A DNA stretch of 64,000 nucleotides from Pedobacter paludis (GCF_003173575.1 NZ_QGNY01000001.1:558001-622000), one strand, 5' to 3'. Positions 36,858 to 45,996 are shown, counted from the stretch's first letter. The notes: generated from the sequence alone by a model not told the origin. Made by a program: numbers and translations.

Positions 36858-38081
36858 ATGGCCATTACAAATTTATTAAGGATTGCATTTTTAGCCTTAC
36901 AACGAAATAAATTACGTGCTTTTTTAACCATGTTGGGCATTATTATCGGGGTTGCAGCTGTAATTGCGATGATGGCAATTGGTGAAGGTTCAAAACAAAG
37001 TATTCGTTCCTCTTTATCTGGAATGGGCTCAAATATGATCACCATTCAGCCTCAGAGCAATGAACCCGGTGGCGTTCGTTTGCAGGGAAGTAGTATCCAA
37101 ACCTTAAAAATGGAAGATATTACAGCCATTGAAAAACTGCAATCAAAGAATATAAATGGCTTATCGCCCGTGGTTTCTACCAGCGGACAAGCCATAAAAG
37201 GTGCATACAACTGGCCAACAACCATTACAGGTGTTAGTCCTGATTATTTGAATATTCGCCAGTTGAAACTAAAAGATGGCATTCTCTTCTCGGAAAAAGA
37301 TGTAAAAAGTTTTGCCAAGGTTTGTATTTTGGGTCAAACCGTTATCGATAATTTATTTCCAGACGGCAGTAATCCAATCGGGCAAATTATCCGCTTTAAA
37401 AGCATTCCATTTCAAGTTATCGGCGTTTTGGAACCTAAAGGACAAAGTAATTTTGGGCAAGACCAAGATGATATTGTTTTGGCACCTTACACAACTGTTC
37501 AAAAAAGAATTACTGCGACCAATTATTTGCAAAGCATTTATGCATCGGCTACAACGGAGGCAACTAGCGATGCCGCTACTACTGAAATTTCTGATGCGAT
37601 TAGAGAAAGTCATCGTTTAACTTCCGCAGAAAGTGATGATTTTCAGGTGCGTACACAAGCAGAGTTAATCAGTACCATCAGCTCGACAAGTAGCATGTTA
37701 ACTGTTTTATTAACAGTCATTGCAGGCATTTCACTTTTTATTGGAGGCATTGGAATCATGAATATTATGTACGTTTCGGTTACTGAGCGAACTAGGGAAA
37801 TCGGTTTGCGCATGTCAATCGGTGCCCTTGGGCAGGATGTTTTAATGCAGTTTTTAATAGAGGCGATTTTAATCAGCATCACAGGCGGTATTATCGGGGT
37901 AATTTTGGGCGTAAGTTCTGCTTACCTCATCTCCTACTTCCTAAACTGGCCAATTTTAATCTCAGAATCCTCAATCGTTATCTCCTTCATTGTATGTGCC
38001 GTTACGGGTGTTTTCTTTGGCTATTATCCTGCTAAGAAAGCATCAAATTTAGATCCGATAGATGCATTAAGATATGAGTAG
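36858..38081 (+). CDS. MacB-like ABC transporter permease
   Basis: A 407-residue permease with one N-terminal helix (AFLTMLGIIIGVAAVIAMMAIGEG, about residues 20-43, ending the coupling region), a large periplasmic domain (about 45-280) and three C-terminal helices (FtsX domain, about 285-400; the VSVTERTREIGLRMSIGAL coupling helix is intact). This is the MacB topology without the fused ATPase. Substrate could be macrolides, peptides or lipoproteins; the sequence does not decide. The gene ends the efflux operon; a 218-bp gap precedes the sensor kinase. Confidence 0.9.
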   Translation: MAITNLLRIAFLALQRNKLRAFLTMLGIIIGVAAVIAMMAIGEGSKQSIRSSLSGMGSNMITIQPQSNEPGGVRLQGSSIQTLKMEDITAIEKLQSKNINGLSPVVSTSGQAIKGAYNWPTTITGVSPDYLNIRQLKLKDGILFSEKDVKSFAKVCILGQTVIDNLFPDGSNPIGQIIRFKSIPFQVIGVLEPKGQSNFGQDQDDIVLAPYTTVQKRITATNYLQSIYASATTEATSDAATTEISDAIRESHRLTSAESDDFQVRTQAELISTISSTSSMLTVLLTVIAGISLFIGGIGIMNIMYVSVTERTREIGLRMSIGALGQDVLMQFLIEAILISITGGIIGVILGVSSAYLISYFLNWPILISESSIVISFIVCAVTGVFFGYYPAKKASNLDPIDALRYE

Positions 38082-38144
38082 CAACTAAGCATCGGGGCTT
38101 GTAAGTTGAGAGATTACTCGTCCCGATACGCTGCTCAAATTAAT

Positions 38145-38176
38145 GGTCGTCATGCTGAATTTAATTCAGCATCTTA
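38145..38176. repeat. Half-element of the GTCAT palindrome family
   Basis: GGTCGTCATGCTGAATT and the complementary AATTCAGCATC form a near-perfect 21-bp palindrome (38152-38172). The block is almost the exact reverse complement of the right end of the element at 53085-53168. The second half here (TTCAGCATAACT near 38250) is decayed. Confidence 0.65.
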
Positions 38177-38299
38177 ATACAGGTACTGCTTAGGATTGAC
38201 TTGATGAAATGAAAATGGCTAAAAATCATTATAAGAATTGTTTAAATAAATTCAGCATAACTACATATTGTTAAAAACATAATAAATAATAACTTAGCG

Positions 38300-39367
38300 A
38301 TGCAAAGCGCCAAACAGAAAATAATGACGATTAACTTTTCTAAAAAGTGGATAAATATCACGTTCCATATATTGGTTTGGGTTATTTTAATTACGTTACC
38401 TTATATTATTAATGCAAATAGAAGTCGCCCTCCCCGCTCGCTTACAGATTTTGAAGAAACTCAATTTTTAAGGTTAAACTTTATTAGTTATTTTTATTGG
38501 ATAGCCATTTTTTACTTCAACAGTCAGGTTTTAATTCCATCATTTTTGTATAAAAAGAAGTACCTGCTTTACAGCTTCTTTTTCTTTGTAAGTTTGCTTG
38601 CGGCAATAACCATTCATTCGCTGTTATTTCATGCTTTATTGCCTAATTTAGATTTTAATTTAGGCAGAACCCTTTGGTTCAATACACCAACTTTTCTTCT
38701 TACAATTGCTGCAAGTACAGCTTTTACAATGATTTCGGACAGAATAAGCGAAGAGAAAAGGGTATTGCAGCGTGAGCAGGAAAACATGAAAACAGAACTT
38801 TCATTTCTTCGTTCACAAATTAGTCCGCATTTTATTTTTAATGTTTTGAATAATATTGTTGCCTTAGTTCGATTGAAAAGCAATGAACTGGAGCCAACGG
38901 TAATGAAACTATCGGGTTTGATGCAATACATGCTTTATGAAACTGATGAAGAAAAAGTGTCTATCAAAACCGAAACCGAGTATCTTCAGGCTTACATCGA
39001 TTTACAAAAACAGCGTTTTGGAAAAAAAGTAGCTATTCAAACAAATATCGATATAGAAAGTGAGTTTGACGAAATTGAACCAATGTTGTTGATTCCCTTT
39101 ATCGAAAATGCGTTTAAACATGGCGTTGGAATGATTGAAAACCCACAGATATTTGTGGATTTGAAAACCGAAGATGAAAAATTAACTTTCATTGTTAAAA
39201 ATAAATTCAATCCTGATGAAAACGAAGTTAAAGATGCAGCATCGGGAATTGGTTTAGCGAACGTAAGCAGAAGATTAAATCTACTTTATGGCGATAATCA
39301 TCAATTAATTATCGATAAAAACGATGGTTGGTTTAATGTAAGCTTAACTCTAAAATTAACCGCATGA
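38300..39367 (+). CDS. LytS-type sensor histidine kinase
   Basis: A 355-residue membrane kinase. Four hydrophobic segments occupy about residues 18-145 without a clear periplasmic sensor domain. A short coiled linker follows, then the His_kinase domain with the phospho-acceptor in LRSQISPHFIFNVLNNI, and an ATPase domain with N-box PFIENAFKHGV and the G-box ASGIGLANVSRRL. The message overlaps the response regulator gene by 4 bp (ATGA). The pair follows the efflux operon on the same strand and may control it. Confidence 0.9.
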   Translation: MQSAKQKIMTINFSKKWINITFHILVWVILITLPYIINANRSRPPRSLTDFEETQFLRLNFISYFYWIAIFYFNSQVLIPSFLYKKKYLLYSFFFFVSLLAAITIHSLLFHALLPNLDFNLGRTLWFNTPTFLLTIAASTAFTMISDRISEEKRVLQREQENMKTELSFLRSQISPHFIFNVLNNIVALVRLKSNELEPTVMKLSGLMQYMLYETDEEKVSIKTETEYLQAYIDLQKQRFGKKVAIQTNIDIESEFDEIEPMLLIPFIENAFKHGVGMIENPQIFVDLKTEDEKLTFIVKNKFNPDENEVKDAASGIGLANVSRRLNLLYGDNHQLIIDKNDGWFNVSLTLKLTA

Positions 39368-40062
39368 TAAAATGCTTAGCCATTGATGATGAGTCTTTAG
39401 CCTTACAATTATTGGCTGATAACATTAGTCGGATTCCATTTCTGGAGTTGGTAGCCAGTTGTGACGACGCTTTTGTAGCGAACAAAATTATGCAGGAGCA
39501 ATCGATAGATTTAATCTTTATCGATATACAAATGCCGGGAATTACTGGCTTACAGTTTATCCAAAGCTTGGTAAAAAAACCAATGGTTATTATCGTTACA
39601 GCTTATAAACAATATGCGTTAGATGGTTTTGCCTTGGATGTGGTTGATTACTTAATGAAACCTGTATCATTGGACCGTTTTATGAAAGCCTGCAACAAGG
39701 CTAAAGATTTATACGAGTTGAAATTATCTGCAGAGCGAGGCACTTTACCAAAACAAGACTACATGTTTGTTAATGTTGGTTACAGTTTAATGAAAATCCA
39801 ATTTAACGACATCACATATATAGAAGGTTTAAAGGATTATATTCAGATTCATTTGTCAACAAGCCCTAAGGCTGCGGTTGTTAGAATGAGTTTAAAAGGC
39901 ATTGAAGAAGAGTTACCGCAGAACTTCGAGCGTATCCACAAATCGTTTATTGTAAATACTGAAAAAATCACTTCAATCCGTAAAAATGCTGTTTTTGTTG
40001 ATGATAAGGAATTGCCTGTGAGCGAAAGCTATAAAGATGTGATTGAGAAGTTGATTAAATAA
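39364..40062 (+). CDS. LytTR-family response regulator
   Basis: A 232-residue regulator. The receiver domain (residues 1-120) has acidic pocket DDE (residues 7-9), the phosphorylatable Asp in FIDIQMPGITG and the Lys in LMKPVSL. The LytTR DNA-binding domain (about 135-230) shows IQFNDITYIEGLKDYIQIH and FERIHKSFIVNTEKI. Such proteins bind paired direct repeats upstream of targets. It is translated with the kinase through an ATGA overlap. Candidate target: the adjacent tolC-macAB row. Confidence 0.93.
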   Translation: MIKCLAIDDESLALQLLADNISRIPFLELVASCDDAFVANKIMQEQSIDLIFIDIQMPGITGLQFIQSLVKKPMVIIVTAYKQYALDGFALDVVDYLMKPVSLDRFMKACNKAKDLYELKLSAERGTLPKQDYMFVNVGYSLMKIQFNDITYIEGLKDYIQIHLSTSPKAAVVRMSLKGIEEELPQNFERIHKSFIVNTEKITSIRKNAVFVDDKELPVSESYKDVIEKLIK

Positions 40063-40089
40063 TTAAGTATTTCTGTGTAAATTAGAGTC

Positions 40090-40152
40090 ATGACCATAAT
40101 CGCACATCCCAAAAATAAAAAAGAAGAAGCAGCCATTGAGGCTGTGTTGTAG
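40090..40152 (+). pseudogene. Truncated small antitoxin-like ORF (20 residues)
   Basis: The frame encodes MTIIAHPKNKKEEAAIEAVL and then stops at TAG. The start resembles DUF2683-type proteins common in Bacteroidota toxin-antitoxin pairs, which normally run to about 70 residues and are followed by a RelE-like toxin. Here nothing follows except the convergent gene at 40175. I read it as a remnant; it could also be a chance frame. Confidence 0.35.
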
Positions 40153-40174
40153 GTCATTATGGTGATAAATAAAT

Positions 40175-41488
40175 TTAAACCGTCTTTACTTCATCCTCGC
40201 TATAATCCTTAATATCAGTTATATATCCATTAATTAAAAGAAAATCGAATAATGGTTTTGCTTCAGGAGTAACCGGCATATTTGCTGTTGTAATCACTTC
40301 ATTTGTCTTTTTATCCAAAAACGGATACGCAAACAGACGAACGTTTTTGCTAAACATATCGTTTACATAACTTAACAACTGACCAGAATAGTTTTCTCCA
40401 AAATTCGTTGAGTTAAATACAAACTTTAAGTTGTTAATGTTAGTTGCCAAGCCAACACTTTTTGGTTTGCAACGGTCTAAATATTTAGCTAAGCGATTGT
40501 GTCTGGTAAAGTTAGATACAATAACCGTATTTCCAGTATCGCACATTTCCTGAGTTCTTTTGGCAACTGATTCCAAGTCAACATCATCAGGAGTTTCCTG
40601 AGCATCGGTTAATACATTAGTAAGCAATACCTCAATCATAACGGCTAAATTTCCTTCGGCAACTTTATTAGTGCGCTTAAACTGATCGGTAGCCTTGTTA
40701 AACAAATTAAAATTGGGCAACGATTTCTGACCATATTTGGTTCTCAGAATCATAATATCCTTTTTGTACAAGAGGTCTTTTGCCTGGCGTGGATGCCCGT
40801 CAGAATCAAAAATTGCTGCAGCAGAAAAATCTTTCATAATCATGTACAGATTAAGCAAGATGTTATTTGTATTGGGAAAAGCCGGCCCTTTAACAGAAAT
40901 TAAATCAATTTCTACTGAATCAATCGTTAAGTTATCGGCTAAAGATTCGACCATTAATTGCGGATTTTCATGGTGATAAAAGGCCGCATATAATAAATTC
41001 ACACCAATAATCCCTAAAACACGCTGCTGCATGTTAACATCAGTGTCTAAAAGTCTAACATGAAAAAAGATTTCATTTGGCAAACCTCCTGGCTCACTTT
41101 GGAAACGGATCCCAACCCAACCATGAGGTTCATTTGTTCGTTTATAATTTAGAGTAGTTACAGTATCTGCGAAAGCAAAGAATGTTCGGCTTTCATATTT
41201 TTCTCCAGATAGGCGTTCGTTTAATAAGCTGAATTCATGATCGAGCATTTGCAACAATCTGTTCTGACTCACGTATCGACCAGAAGCTTCAGCGCCATAG
41301 ATAGCATCACTAAAGGTCATATCATAAGCAGACATGGTTTTAGCAACTGTTCCTGATGCAGCACCAGCATTAAAAAAGTTTCTTGAAACCTCCTGTCCCG
41401 CTCCTATTTCGGCAAATGTGCCATAAATGCGGGGATCAAGATTTATTTTTAATGCCTTTCGCTTTGTATCCAGAATTTCTCTTTCCAT
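40175..41488 (-). CDS. Conserved protein of unknown function (often mislabelled TonB receptor or NMN adenylyltransferase)
   Basis: A 437-residue cytosolic-looking protein beginning MEREILDTKRKALKINLDPR. The early GTFAEIGAGQEVSRNFFNAGAASGTVAKTMSAYDM region is strongly conserved in my memory of homologues from Bacteroidota and other phyla. There is no signal peptide, no TonB box, no beta-barrel pattern and no HxGH nucleotidyltransferase motif, so the database labels seen for this family are not supported. Glycine- and acid-rich loops suggest an enzyme. The ATG at 41488 is chosen over the frame start at 41503, which would add MYFCG. Confidence 0.7.
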   Translation of the reverse strand: MEREILDTKRKALKINLDPRIYGTFAEIGAGQEVSRNFFNAGAASGTVAKTMSAYDMTFSDAIYGAEASGRYVSQNRLLQMLDHEFSLLNERLSGEKYESRTFFAFADTVTTLNYKRTNEPHGWVGIRFQSEPGGLPNEIFFHVRLLDTDVNMQQRVLGIIGVNLLYAAFYHHENPQLMVESLADNLTIDSVEIDLISVKGPAFPNTNNILLNLYMIMKDFSAAAIFDSDGHPRQAKDLLYKKDIMILRTKYGQKSLPNFNLFNKATDQFKRTNKVAEGNLAVMIEVLLTNVLTDAQETPDDVDLESVAKRTQEMCDTGNTVIVSNFTRHNRLAKYLDRCKPKSVGLATNINNLKFVFNSTNFGENYSGQLLSYVNDMFSKNVRLFAYPFLDKKTNEVITTANMPVTPEAKPLFDFLLINGYITDIKDYSEDEVKTV

Positions 41489-41589
41489 GCCGCAAAAGTA
41501 CAAAAATGGTTCATTAGTTCAATTGTAAATTGGTTTCAAAGTGTATTTTACTCTTATATAATTAAGTGAGAAAAAATGTACCGTTAACA

Positions 41590-41629
41590 AAAAATAGGGT
41601 TAATGCCATCCAGCATTAACCCTATAAAA
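41590..41629 (-). terminator. Terminator after hsp20
   Basis: TAGGGTTAATGC (41595-41606) pairs with GCATTAACCCTA (41613-41624) round a 6-nt loop. On the minus strand it is followed by TTTTTT, which suits hsp20 ending at 41677. Confidence 0.85.
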
Positions 41630-41676
41630 CCTAAATCTAAACTATTATGAAAAATCCTCTCTCGAGAAAACCTTTA

Positions 41677-42111
41677 TTACGATACTACAATTTCTTTGTG
41701 CTGTAATTTAGCATCGTCTTTTTTGCTAATATTGATGTTTAGGATTCCATCTTTATATTCAGCACTAATTTTATCTCCATCTGCAGTATCTGGTAAATTG
41801 AAAGATCTTGCAAATGAGCTGTAATCAAACTCTTTACGTGTAAAATCTTTTACTACTTCTGTATCTTCTTTTTTCACTTCCGCCCAAACAGATAGTGTAT
41901 CTTTTTTTAAATTAATTTGAAAATCTTCTTTCTTTAAACCCGGAGCGGCAATATCAATAACGAAAGCAGTTTCAGTTTCGCTGATGTTAACATTTGGCGA
42001 TTTATCAACCATTTTGTTTTTAGTGATGGCGTCGCTAAACAATGAATCGAAAACATTGTTAAAGTAAGGAGCTGTGTTACGGGTTCTGTTGTTAAAATTT
42101 ACAAGTGTCAT
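41677..42111 (-). CDS. Hsp20/alpha-crystallin small heat-shock protein
   Basis: A 144-residue ATP-independent holdase. The alpha-crystallin domain (about residues 40-130) shows NISETETAFVIDIAAPGLKKEDFQI and the C-terminal strand YKDGILNINISKK with the usual A/G-x-L pattern. The short N-terminal arm (NRTRNTAPYFNNVFDSLF) and I-x-I/V-like tail (KEIVVS) should support oligomers. It is monocistronic and followed by a terminator. No CIRCE-like operator is visible. Confidence 0.92.
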   Translation of the reverse strand: MTLVNFNNRTRNTAPYFNNVFDSLFSDAITKNKMVDKSPNVNISETETAFVIDIAAPGLKKEDFQINLKKDTLSVWAEVKKEDTEVVKDFTRKEFDYSSFARSFNLPDTADGDKISAEYKDGILNINISKKDDAKLQHKEIVVS

Positions 42112-42178
42112 ATCTCTAATTTTTTATTTTTTAATTGATATTAACCTCTATTCAACTTACATACCAAACCAAATAATT

Positions 42179-42667
42179 ATGATTTTTAAGACATTATGGC
42201 AAAATATATCAAAATCAAAAGACAAATTGACAGATATCAGAAGTTTTTCGGACAAATTCAACTATAAAACCAATATTCACTTAAGGTTTATAGATTTTGA
42301 TATGATGGGGCATGTAAACAATTCCGTTTACTTTACCTATCTCGAAATTGCCAGAACAAAGTATTGGGAAGAAATTGTCAAATGGGATTGGAAAAAAACA
42401 GGAATTGTAATTGCTCATGCAGAATTAGATTATATTTTACCTATCGTGATGAATGACAAGATTGTCGTTCATGTAAAAACCTCCCGAATAGGAAATACAA
42501 GCTTTGATTTAGAATACCAGATTGTTAAAGTAAAAGGAGCCGAAGAAATTATTTGTAGTAAGGGGAAAACCGTGTGTATTGCGGTAGATTATACCACAAG
42601 CAGACCTACAACAATACCAGAGGCCGAAAAGCAGAAGATGCTGGGGTTTGAGCAGTTAACCCCATAG
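42179..42667 (+). CDS. 4HBT-type acyl-CoA thioesterase (hot-dog fold)
   Basis: A 162-residue cytosolic enzyme. The conserved RFIDFDMMGHVNNSVYFTYLEIAR region carries the catalytic Asp and the GHVNN loop of the 4-hydroxybenzoyl-CoA thioesterase group. It probably cleaves a fatty or aromatic acyl-CoA; substrate unknown. The ATG at 42179 is preferred. The frame extends upstream to 42074, but that would overlap the divergent hsp20 start and add a spurious hydrophobic stretch. Confidence 0.82.
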   Translation: MIFKTLWQNISKSKDKLTDIRSFSDKFNYKTNIHLRFIDFDMMGHVNNSVYFTYLEIARTKYWEEIVKWDWKKTGIVIAHAELDYILPIVMNDKIVVHVKTSRIGNTSFDLEYQIVKVKGAEEIICSKGKTVCIAVDYTTSRPTTIPEAEKQKMLGFEQLTP

Positions 42668-42840
42668 CCCCCAAAGAGGAAACTAGAAGAGAGATGAAAA
42701 AACGAATCACCATTTAAAATATTTCTTAAATTCCCTATGGCATTTTCATAAACCTAATATAAAAAAAAGCAACTTCACCTTTAGTGGGTCTACGGGCAAG
42801 CCGAATTCTATCTTTTTCCAAACGTTTCATGAAAGAAAGA

Positions 42841-42862
42841 CAACTCCCCCTTTAGGGAGTTG
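42841..42862 (-). terminator. Hairpin containing the glcD stop codon
   Basis: CAACTCCC (42841-42848) pairs with GGGAGTTG (42855-42862). On the minus strand the glcD stop TAA lies in the loop, and the following tract is TCTTTCTTTC, a weak T-run. Confidence 0.5.
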
Positions 42863-44267
42863 GGGGATTCGGCATTATTTTTCCAGGATTTAAGATTCCT
42901 TTCGGATCGAAGACATTTTTAATACCACGCATTAGGTTTAAATGAATTTCAGAATATTTAATCGGCATAAATTCTTTTTGAACCAGACCAATACCATGTT
43001 CTCCAGATAACGTTCCACCTAAAGCAGTTGTAAGCTCAAATATTTCGGTTATTCCAAACTTGAGTTTATTTTTCCAGTCTTCATCGCTCATTCCGGCTTT
43101 AATAATATTCACATGAAGATTCCCGTCACCGGCATGACCATAGCAAACACTTTCAAAGCCGTATTTTGAGCCGATTTCTTTAATTCCATTAATTAATTTT
43201 GGTAAAGCGGCACGAGGAACAACCGTATCTTCTTCTTTATAAACAGAATTTGATTTTACCGATTCGGCCATTGTTCTCCGCATGCGCCATAATTCTTCTT
43301 TTTGTTGAGCTGTATCAGCAAACAGCACTTCAGTACATTTATGTTCTTCTAAAACAGTGTTGGTTTTTTCACAATTCTTAAAAATATCATCCAAATCATC
43401 ACCATCAAATTCAATCATTAACAATGCCTTTACATCATCCTTTAAATCAAATTTAATATCATCAAACTTAATTACCCATTCCACTCCTTTTCTTTCCATA
43501 AATTCTAACGCTGATGGTGTTACTCCGGCTCTAAAAATAGCTGAGACAGCTGCACAGGCATCTTCATTCGTACTAAACGAACCCATCATTAAAACAGACT
43601 GGCTCGGCTTTGGCAACAGCTTAGTAACAATTTTGGTTACTACCCCTAATGTTCCTTCAGAGCCAATCATCAATTGTGTTAAATTATATCCTGATGCATA
43701 TTTCAGGGTATTAGCACCTGTCCAAATCACATCGCCATTAGGCAAAACCACTTCGAGATTTAAAATATATTCGCGAATGGTACCATATTTTACTACCCTT
43801 GGTCCGCCAGAACCATGCGCCACATTTCCGCCAATAAAACAAGAGCCCTTACTACTTGGATCGACAGGATAAAGCAAACCTTTTTCAGCAACAGCGTTGA
43901 TAAATTCCTCGGTGATTACGCCAGGCTCAACCGTGGCCTGCAGGTTTTCGGTATCAATATCAATAATGGATTTGAATTTTTCCATAGATAACGAAACTCC
44001 TCCAAAAATTGGCAATGCAGCTCCACTTAAACCCGTGCCTCCTCCTCGAGGCGTTACTGGAACGTTATGCTCATTGCAAATTTTAAGCAATGCGGATACC
44101 TCTTGAGTCGTTGTAGGTTTAACCACTACTTCTGGCTGAAAACGGAGATCTTCCGTTTCGTCATGGCTATAATTTTCTAGGCTTTCAGAATCAGTAAAAA
44201 CCTTTTCTTCGCCTATGGCATTTTTTATTTCTTGTAAAATTTCAGGATTTAGCTTAGTAAAATTCAT
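42852..44267 (-). CDS. FAD-binding 2-hydroxyacid oxidase/dehydrogenase (GlcD-like)
   Basis: A 471-residue flavoenzyme of the VAO fold. The PCMH FAD domain (about residues 38-220) has VPVTPRGGGTGLSGAALP and DPSSKGSCFIGGNVAHGSGGPR, and the C-terminal FAD-oxidase domain has CYGHAGDGNLHVNI and SGEHGIGLVQ. It oxidises glycolate or D-lactate, passing electrons to quinone or another carrier. GlcE and GlcF partners are absent, so a single-subunit D-lactate/glycolate dehydrogenase is likely. The start is 2 bp from the folB stop. Confidence 0.88.
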   Translation of the reverse strand: MNFTKLNPEILQEIKNAIGEEKVFTDSESLENYSHDETEDLRFQPEVVVKPTTTQEVSALLKICNEHNVPVTPRGGGTGLSGAALPIFGGVSLSMEKFKSIIDIDTENLQATVEPGVITEEFINAVAEKGLLYPVDPSSKGSCFIGGNVAHGSGGPRVVKYGTIREYILNLEVVLPNGDVIWTGANTLKYASGYNLTQLMIGSEGTLGVVTKIVTKLLPKPSQSVLMMGSFSTNEDACAAVSAIFRAGVTPSALEFMERKGVEWVIKFDDIKFDLKDDVKALLMIEFDGDDLDDIFKNCEKTNTVLEEHKCTEVLFADTAQQKEELWRMRRTMAESVKSNSVYKEEDTVVPRAALPKLINGIKEIGSKYGFESVCYGHAGDGNLHVNIIKAGMSDEDWKNKLKFGITEIFELTTALGGTLSGEHGIGLVQKEFMPIKYSEIHLNLMRGIKNVFDPKGILNPGKIMPNPPTP

Positions 44268-44269
44268 CT

Positions 44270-44638
44270 CTAATCAGCTGATGTATAGGTTAATTTAACA
44301 AAAGAATGGCCAATTTGACCAGGCATTGGTGGATTGAGTTTTTTAATGCTCACGTTAATCGTTTCTACAAAAGGATATAGATTAAGAACTTTAGAAATCA
44401 TATTATTTAAAACGGTTTCCAAAAGTTTCTGTGTGTTCTTCATTTCGGATAAAATGATGGTATTTAAATCCTCATAGTTAACGGTTTGATTGAGATCATC
44501 ATCAAATCCTTTCGGACTAAATTCTGTTACTAAATCCACAATAAAATGATTTCCAATTAATTGCTCCTCTGGATAGTATCCATGGAGCGCAAAACACTTC
44601 ACATCTTTTAAAGCTACAGTTTGTTTTAATTGGCCCAT
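44270..44638 (-). CDS. folB: Dihydroneopterin aldolase
   Basis: A 122-residue enzyme of folate synthesis that cleaves dihydroneopterin to 6-hydroxymethyl-dihydropterin. The fold signature is visible in LKDVKCFALHGYYPEEQLIGNHFIVD (catalytic Glu and Tyr), VNYEDLNTIIL and the Lys in VSIKKLNPPMPGQIG. Length is typical. It lies 2 bp upstream of glcD and is therefore probably cotranscribed, although the pathways are unrelated. Confidence 0.92.
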   Translation of the reverse strand: MGQLKQTVALKDVKCFALHGYYPEEQLIGNHFIVDLVTEFSPKGFDDDLNQTVNYEDLNTIILSEMKNTQKLLETVLNNMISKVLNLYPFVETINVSIKKLNPPMPGQIGHSFVKLTYTSAD

Positions 44639-44704
44639 CTATTTATTTGTATCGCACAAAATTAATTTTTCTTATCGAATATAATGCCCATTGAGGTAAA
44701 TTGT

Positions 44705-44712
44705 TACCTTTG
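44705..44712 (+). promoter_or_regulatory. -7 element for the acyl-CoA dehydrogenase gene
   Basis: TACCTTTG (full match) predicts a start near 44718. The upstream ATG at 44715 would then precede the transcript start, so 44751 is the likely translation start. Confidence 0.5.
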
Positions 44713-44750
44713 AAATGAACGCGATTTCTAAACCAGATAATTATTTACAA

Positions 44751-45941
44751 ATGAGCATATCACTAAAAAAAGACCTATACGAAGCACCAGACTACTATTT
44801 ATTAGATGAATTATTGACTGATGAACACAAATTAATTCGCTCTACAGCCAGAGAATGGGTTAAAAAAGAGGTAAGTCCGATAATAGAAGATTATGCCCAA
44901 AAAGCAGAATTTCCGAAGCATTTAATAAAAGGACTGGCAGATATTGGTGCATTTGGCCCTACCATTCCTGTAGAATATGGTGGCGCAGGTTTAGATTATA
45001 CGGCGTATGGAATTTTAATGCAGGAAATAGAACGTGGTGATTCTGGAATTCGTTCTACGGCATCCGTTCAGGGTTCGCTGGTTATGTACCCTATTTATGC
45101 TTACGGAACGGAAGAACAAAGAAAAAAATATTTGCCCAAATTGGCCAGTGGCGAAATGATGGGCTGTTTTGGCTTAACTGAACCAGATCATGGCTCTAAT
45201 CCGGGTGGTATGGTCACCAATATTAAAGATGCTGGCAGTCATTATATTTTAAACGGCGCCAAAATGTGGATCAGCAACGCACCATTTGCTGATATTGCAG
45301 TAGTTTGGGCTAAAGATGAATCAGGAAAAATTAGGGGAATGGTTGTAGAACGTGGCATGGAAGGTTTTTCTACCCCAGAAACACACAATAAATGGAGTTT
45401 GAGAGCATCTGCAACAGGTGAATTGGTTTTTGATCATGTAAAAGTTCCCAAGGAAAATGTTTTCCCTGAAATTAGCGGATTAAAAGGGCCATTAGGTTGC
45501 TTAAATCAAGCCCGTTATGGAATTGCATGGGGTGCTTTAGGCGCAGCTATGGATTGCTACGATACTGCGCTTCGTTATGCTAAGGAAAGAGTTCAATTTG
45601 GAAAACCGATTGGCGGGTTTCAGTTGCAACAAAAAAAATTGGCTGAAATGGTTACGGAAATCACTAAAGGTCAGCTTTTAGTATGGCGATTAGGTGTTCT
45701 TAAAAGCGAAGGCAGAGCATCGGCAGAACAAATTTCAATGGCAAAAAGAAATAGTGTAGAAATTGCTTTGGATATTGCCAGAAACGCCCGTCAAATGCTT
45801 GGTGGAATGGGGATTACTGGCGAATATTCTATCATGCGCCACATGATGAATTTAGAATCTGTTGTAACTTACGAAGGAACACATGATATTCATTTATTAA
45901 TTACAGGAATGGATGTTACTGGATTGAATGCTTTTAAATAA
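44751..45941 (+). CDS. gcdH: Acyl-CoA dehydrogenase, glutaryl-CoA dehydrogenase-like
   Basis: A 396-residue flavoenzyme. It has the all-helical N domain, the FAD-binding middle domain (GCFGLTEPDHGSNPGGM) and the C-terminal helical domain with RYGIAWGALGAAMDCYDTALRYA and the catalytic base Glu in VVTYEGTHDIHLLI. This combination is characteristic of glutaryl-CoA dehydrogenase, which oxidises and decarboxylates glutaryl-CoA to crotonyl-CoA in lysine and tryptophan breakdown. I use the ATG at 44751, since the ATG at 44715 lies inside the promoter region. Confidence 0.87.
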   Translation: MSISLKKDLYEAPDYYLLDELLTDEHKLIRSTAREWVKKEVSPIIEDYAQKAEFPKHLIKGLADIGAFGPTIPVEYGGAGLDYTAYGILMQEIERGDSGIRSTASVQGSLVMYPIYAYGTEEQRKKYLPKLASGEMMGCFGLTEPDHGSNPGGMVTNIKDAGSHYILNGAKMWISNAPFADIAVVWAKDESGKIRGMVVERGMEGFSTPETHNKWSLRASATGELVFDHVKVPKENVFPEISGLKGPLGCLNQARYGIAWGALGAAMDCYDTALRYAKERVQFGKPIGGFQLQQKKLAEMVTEITKGQLLVWRLGVLKSEGRASAEQISMAKRNSVEIALDIARNARQMLGGMGITGEYSIMRHMMNLESVVTYEGTHDIHLLITGMDVTGLNAFK

Positions 45942-45955
45942 AGAGCAGGATTTTT

Positions 45956-45996
45956 GATCAGGATTTGAAAGATTTACTTGATTTTTAGGATCAAAG
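45956..45996 (+). repeat. Left inverted repeat flanking the GxxExxY gene
   Basis: About 41 bp beginning GATCAGGATTTGAAAGATTT and ending GATCAAAG. It pairs with 46529-46568 in inverted orientation with roughly two-thirds identity. Confidence 0.6.

Noticed and set aside
43357..43872. 171-codon plus-strand ORF
   Set aside because: Lies entirely opposite the glcD-like gene, which has clear FAD motifs in the other frame.
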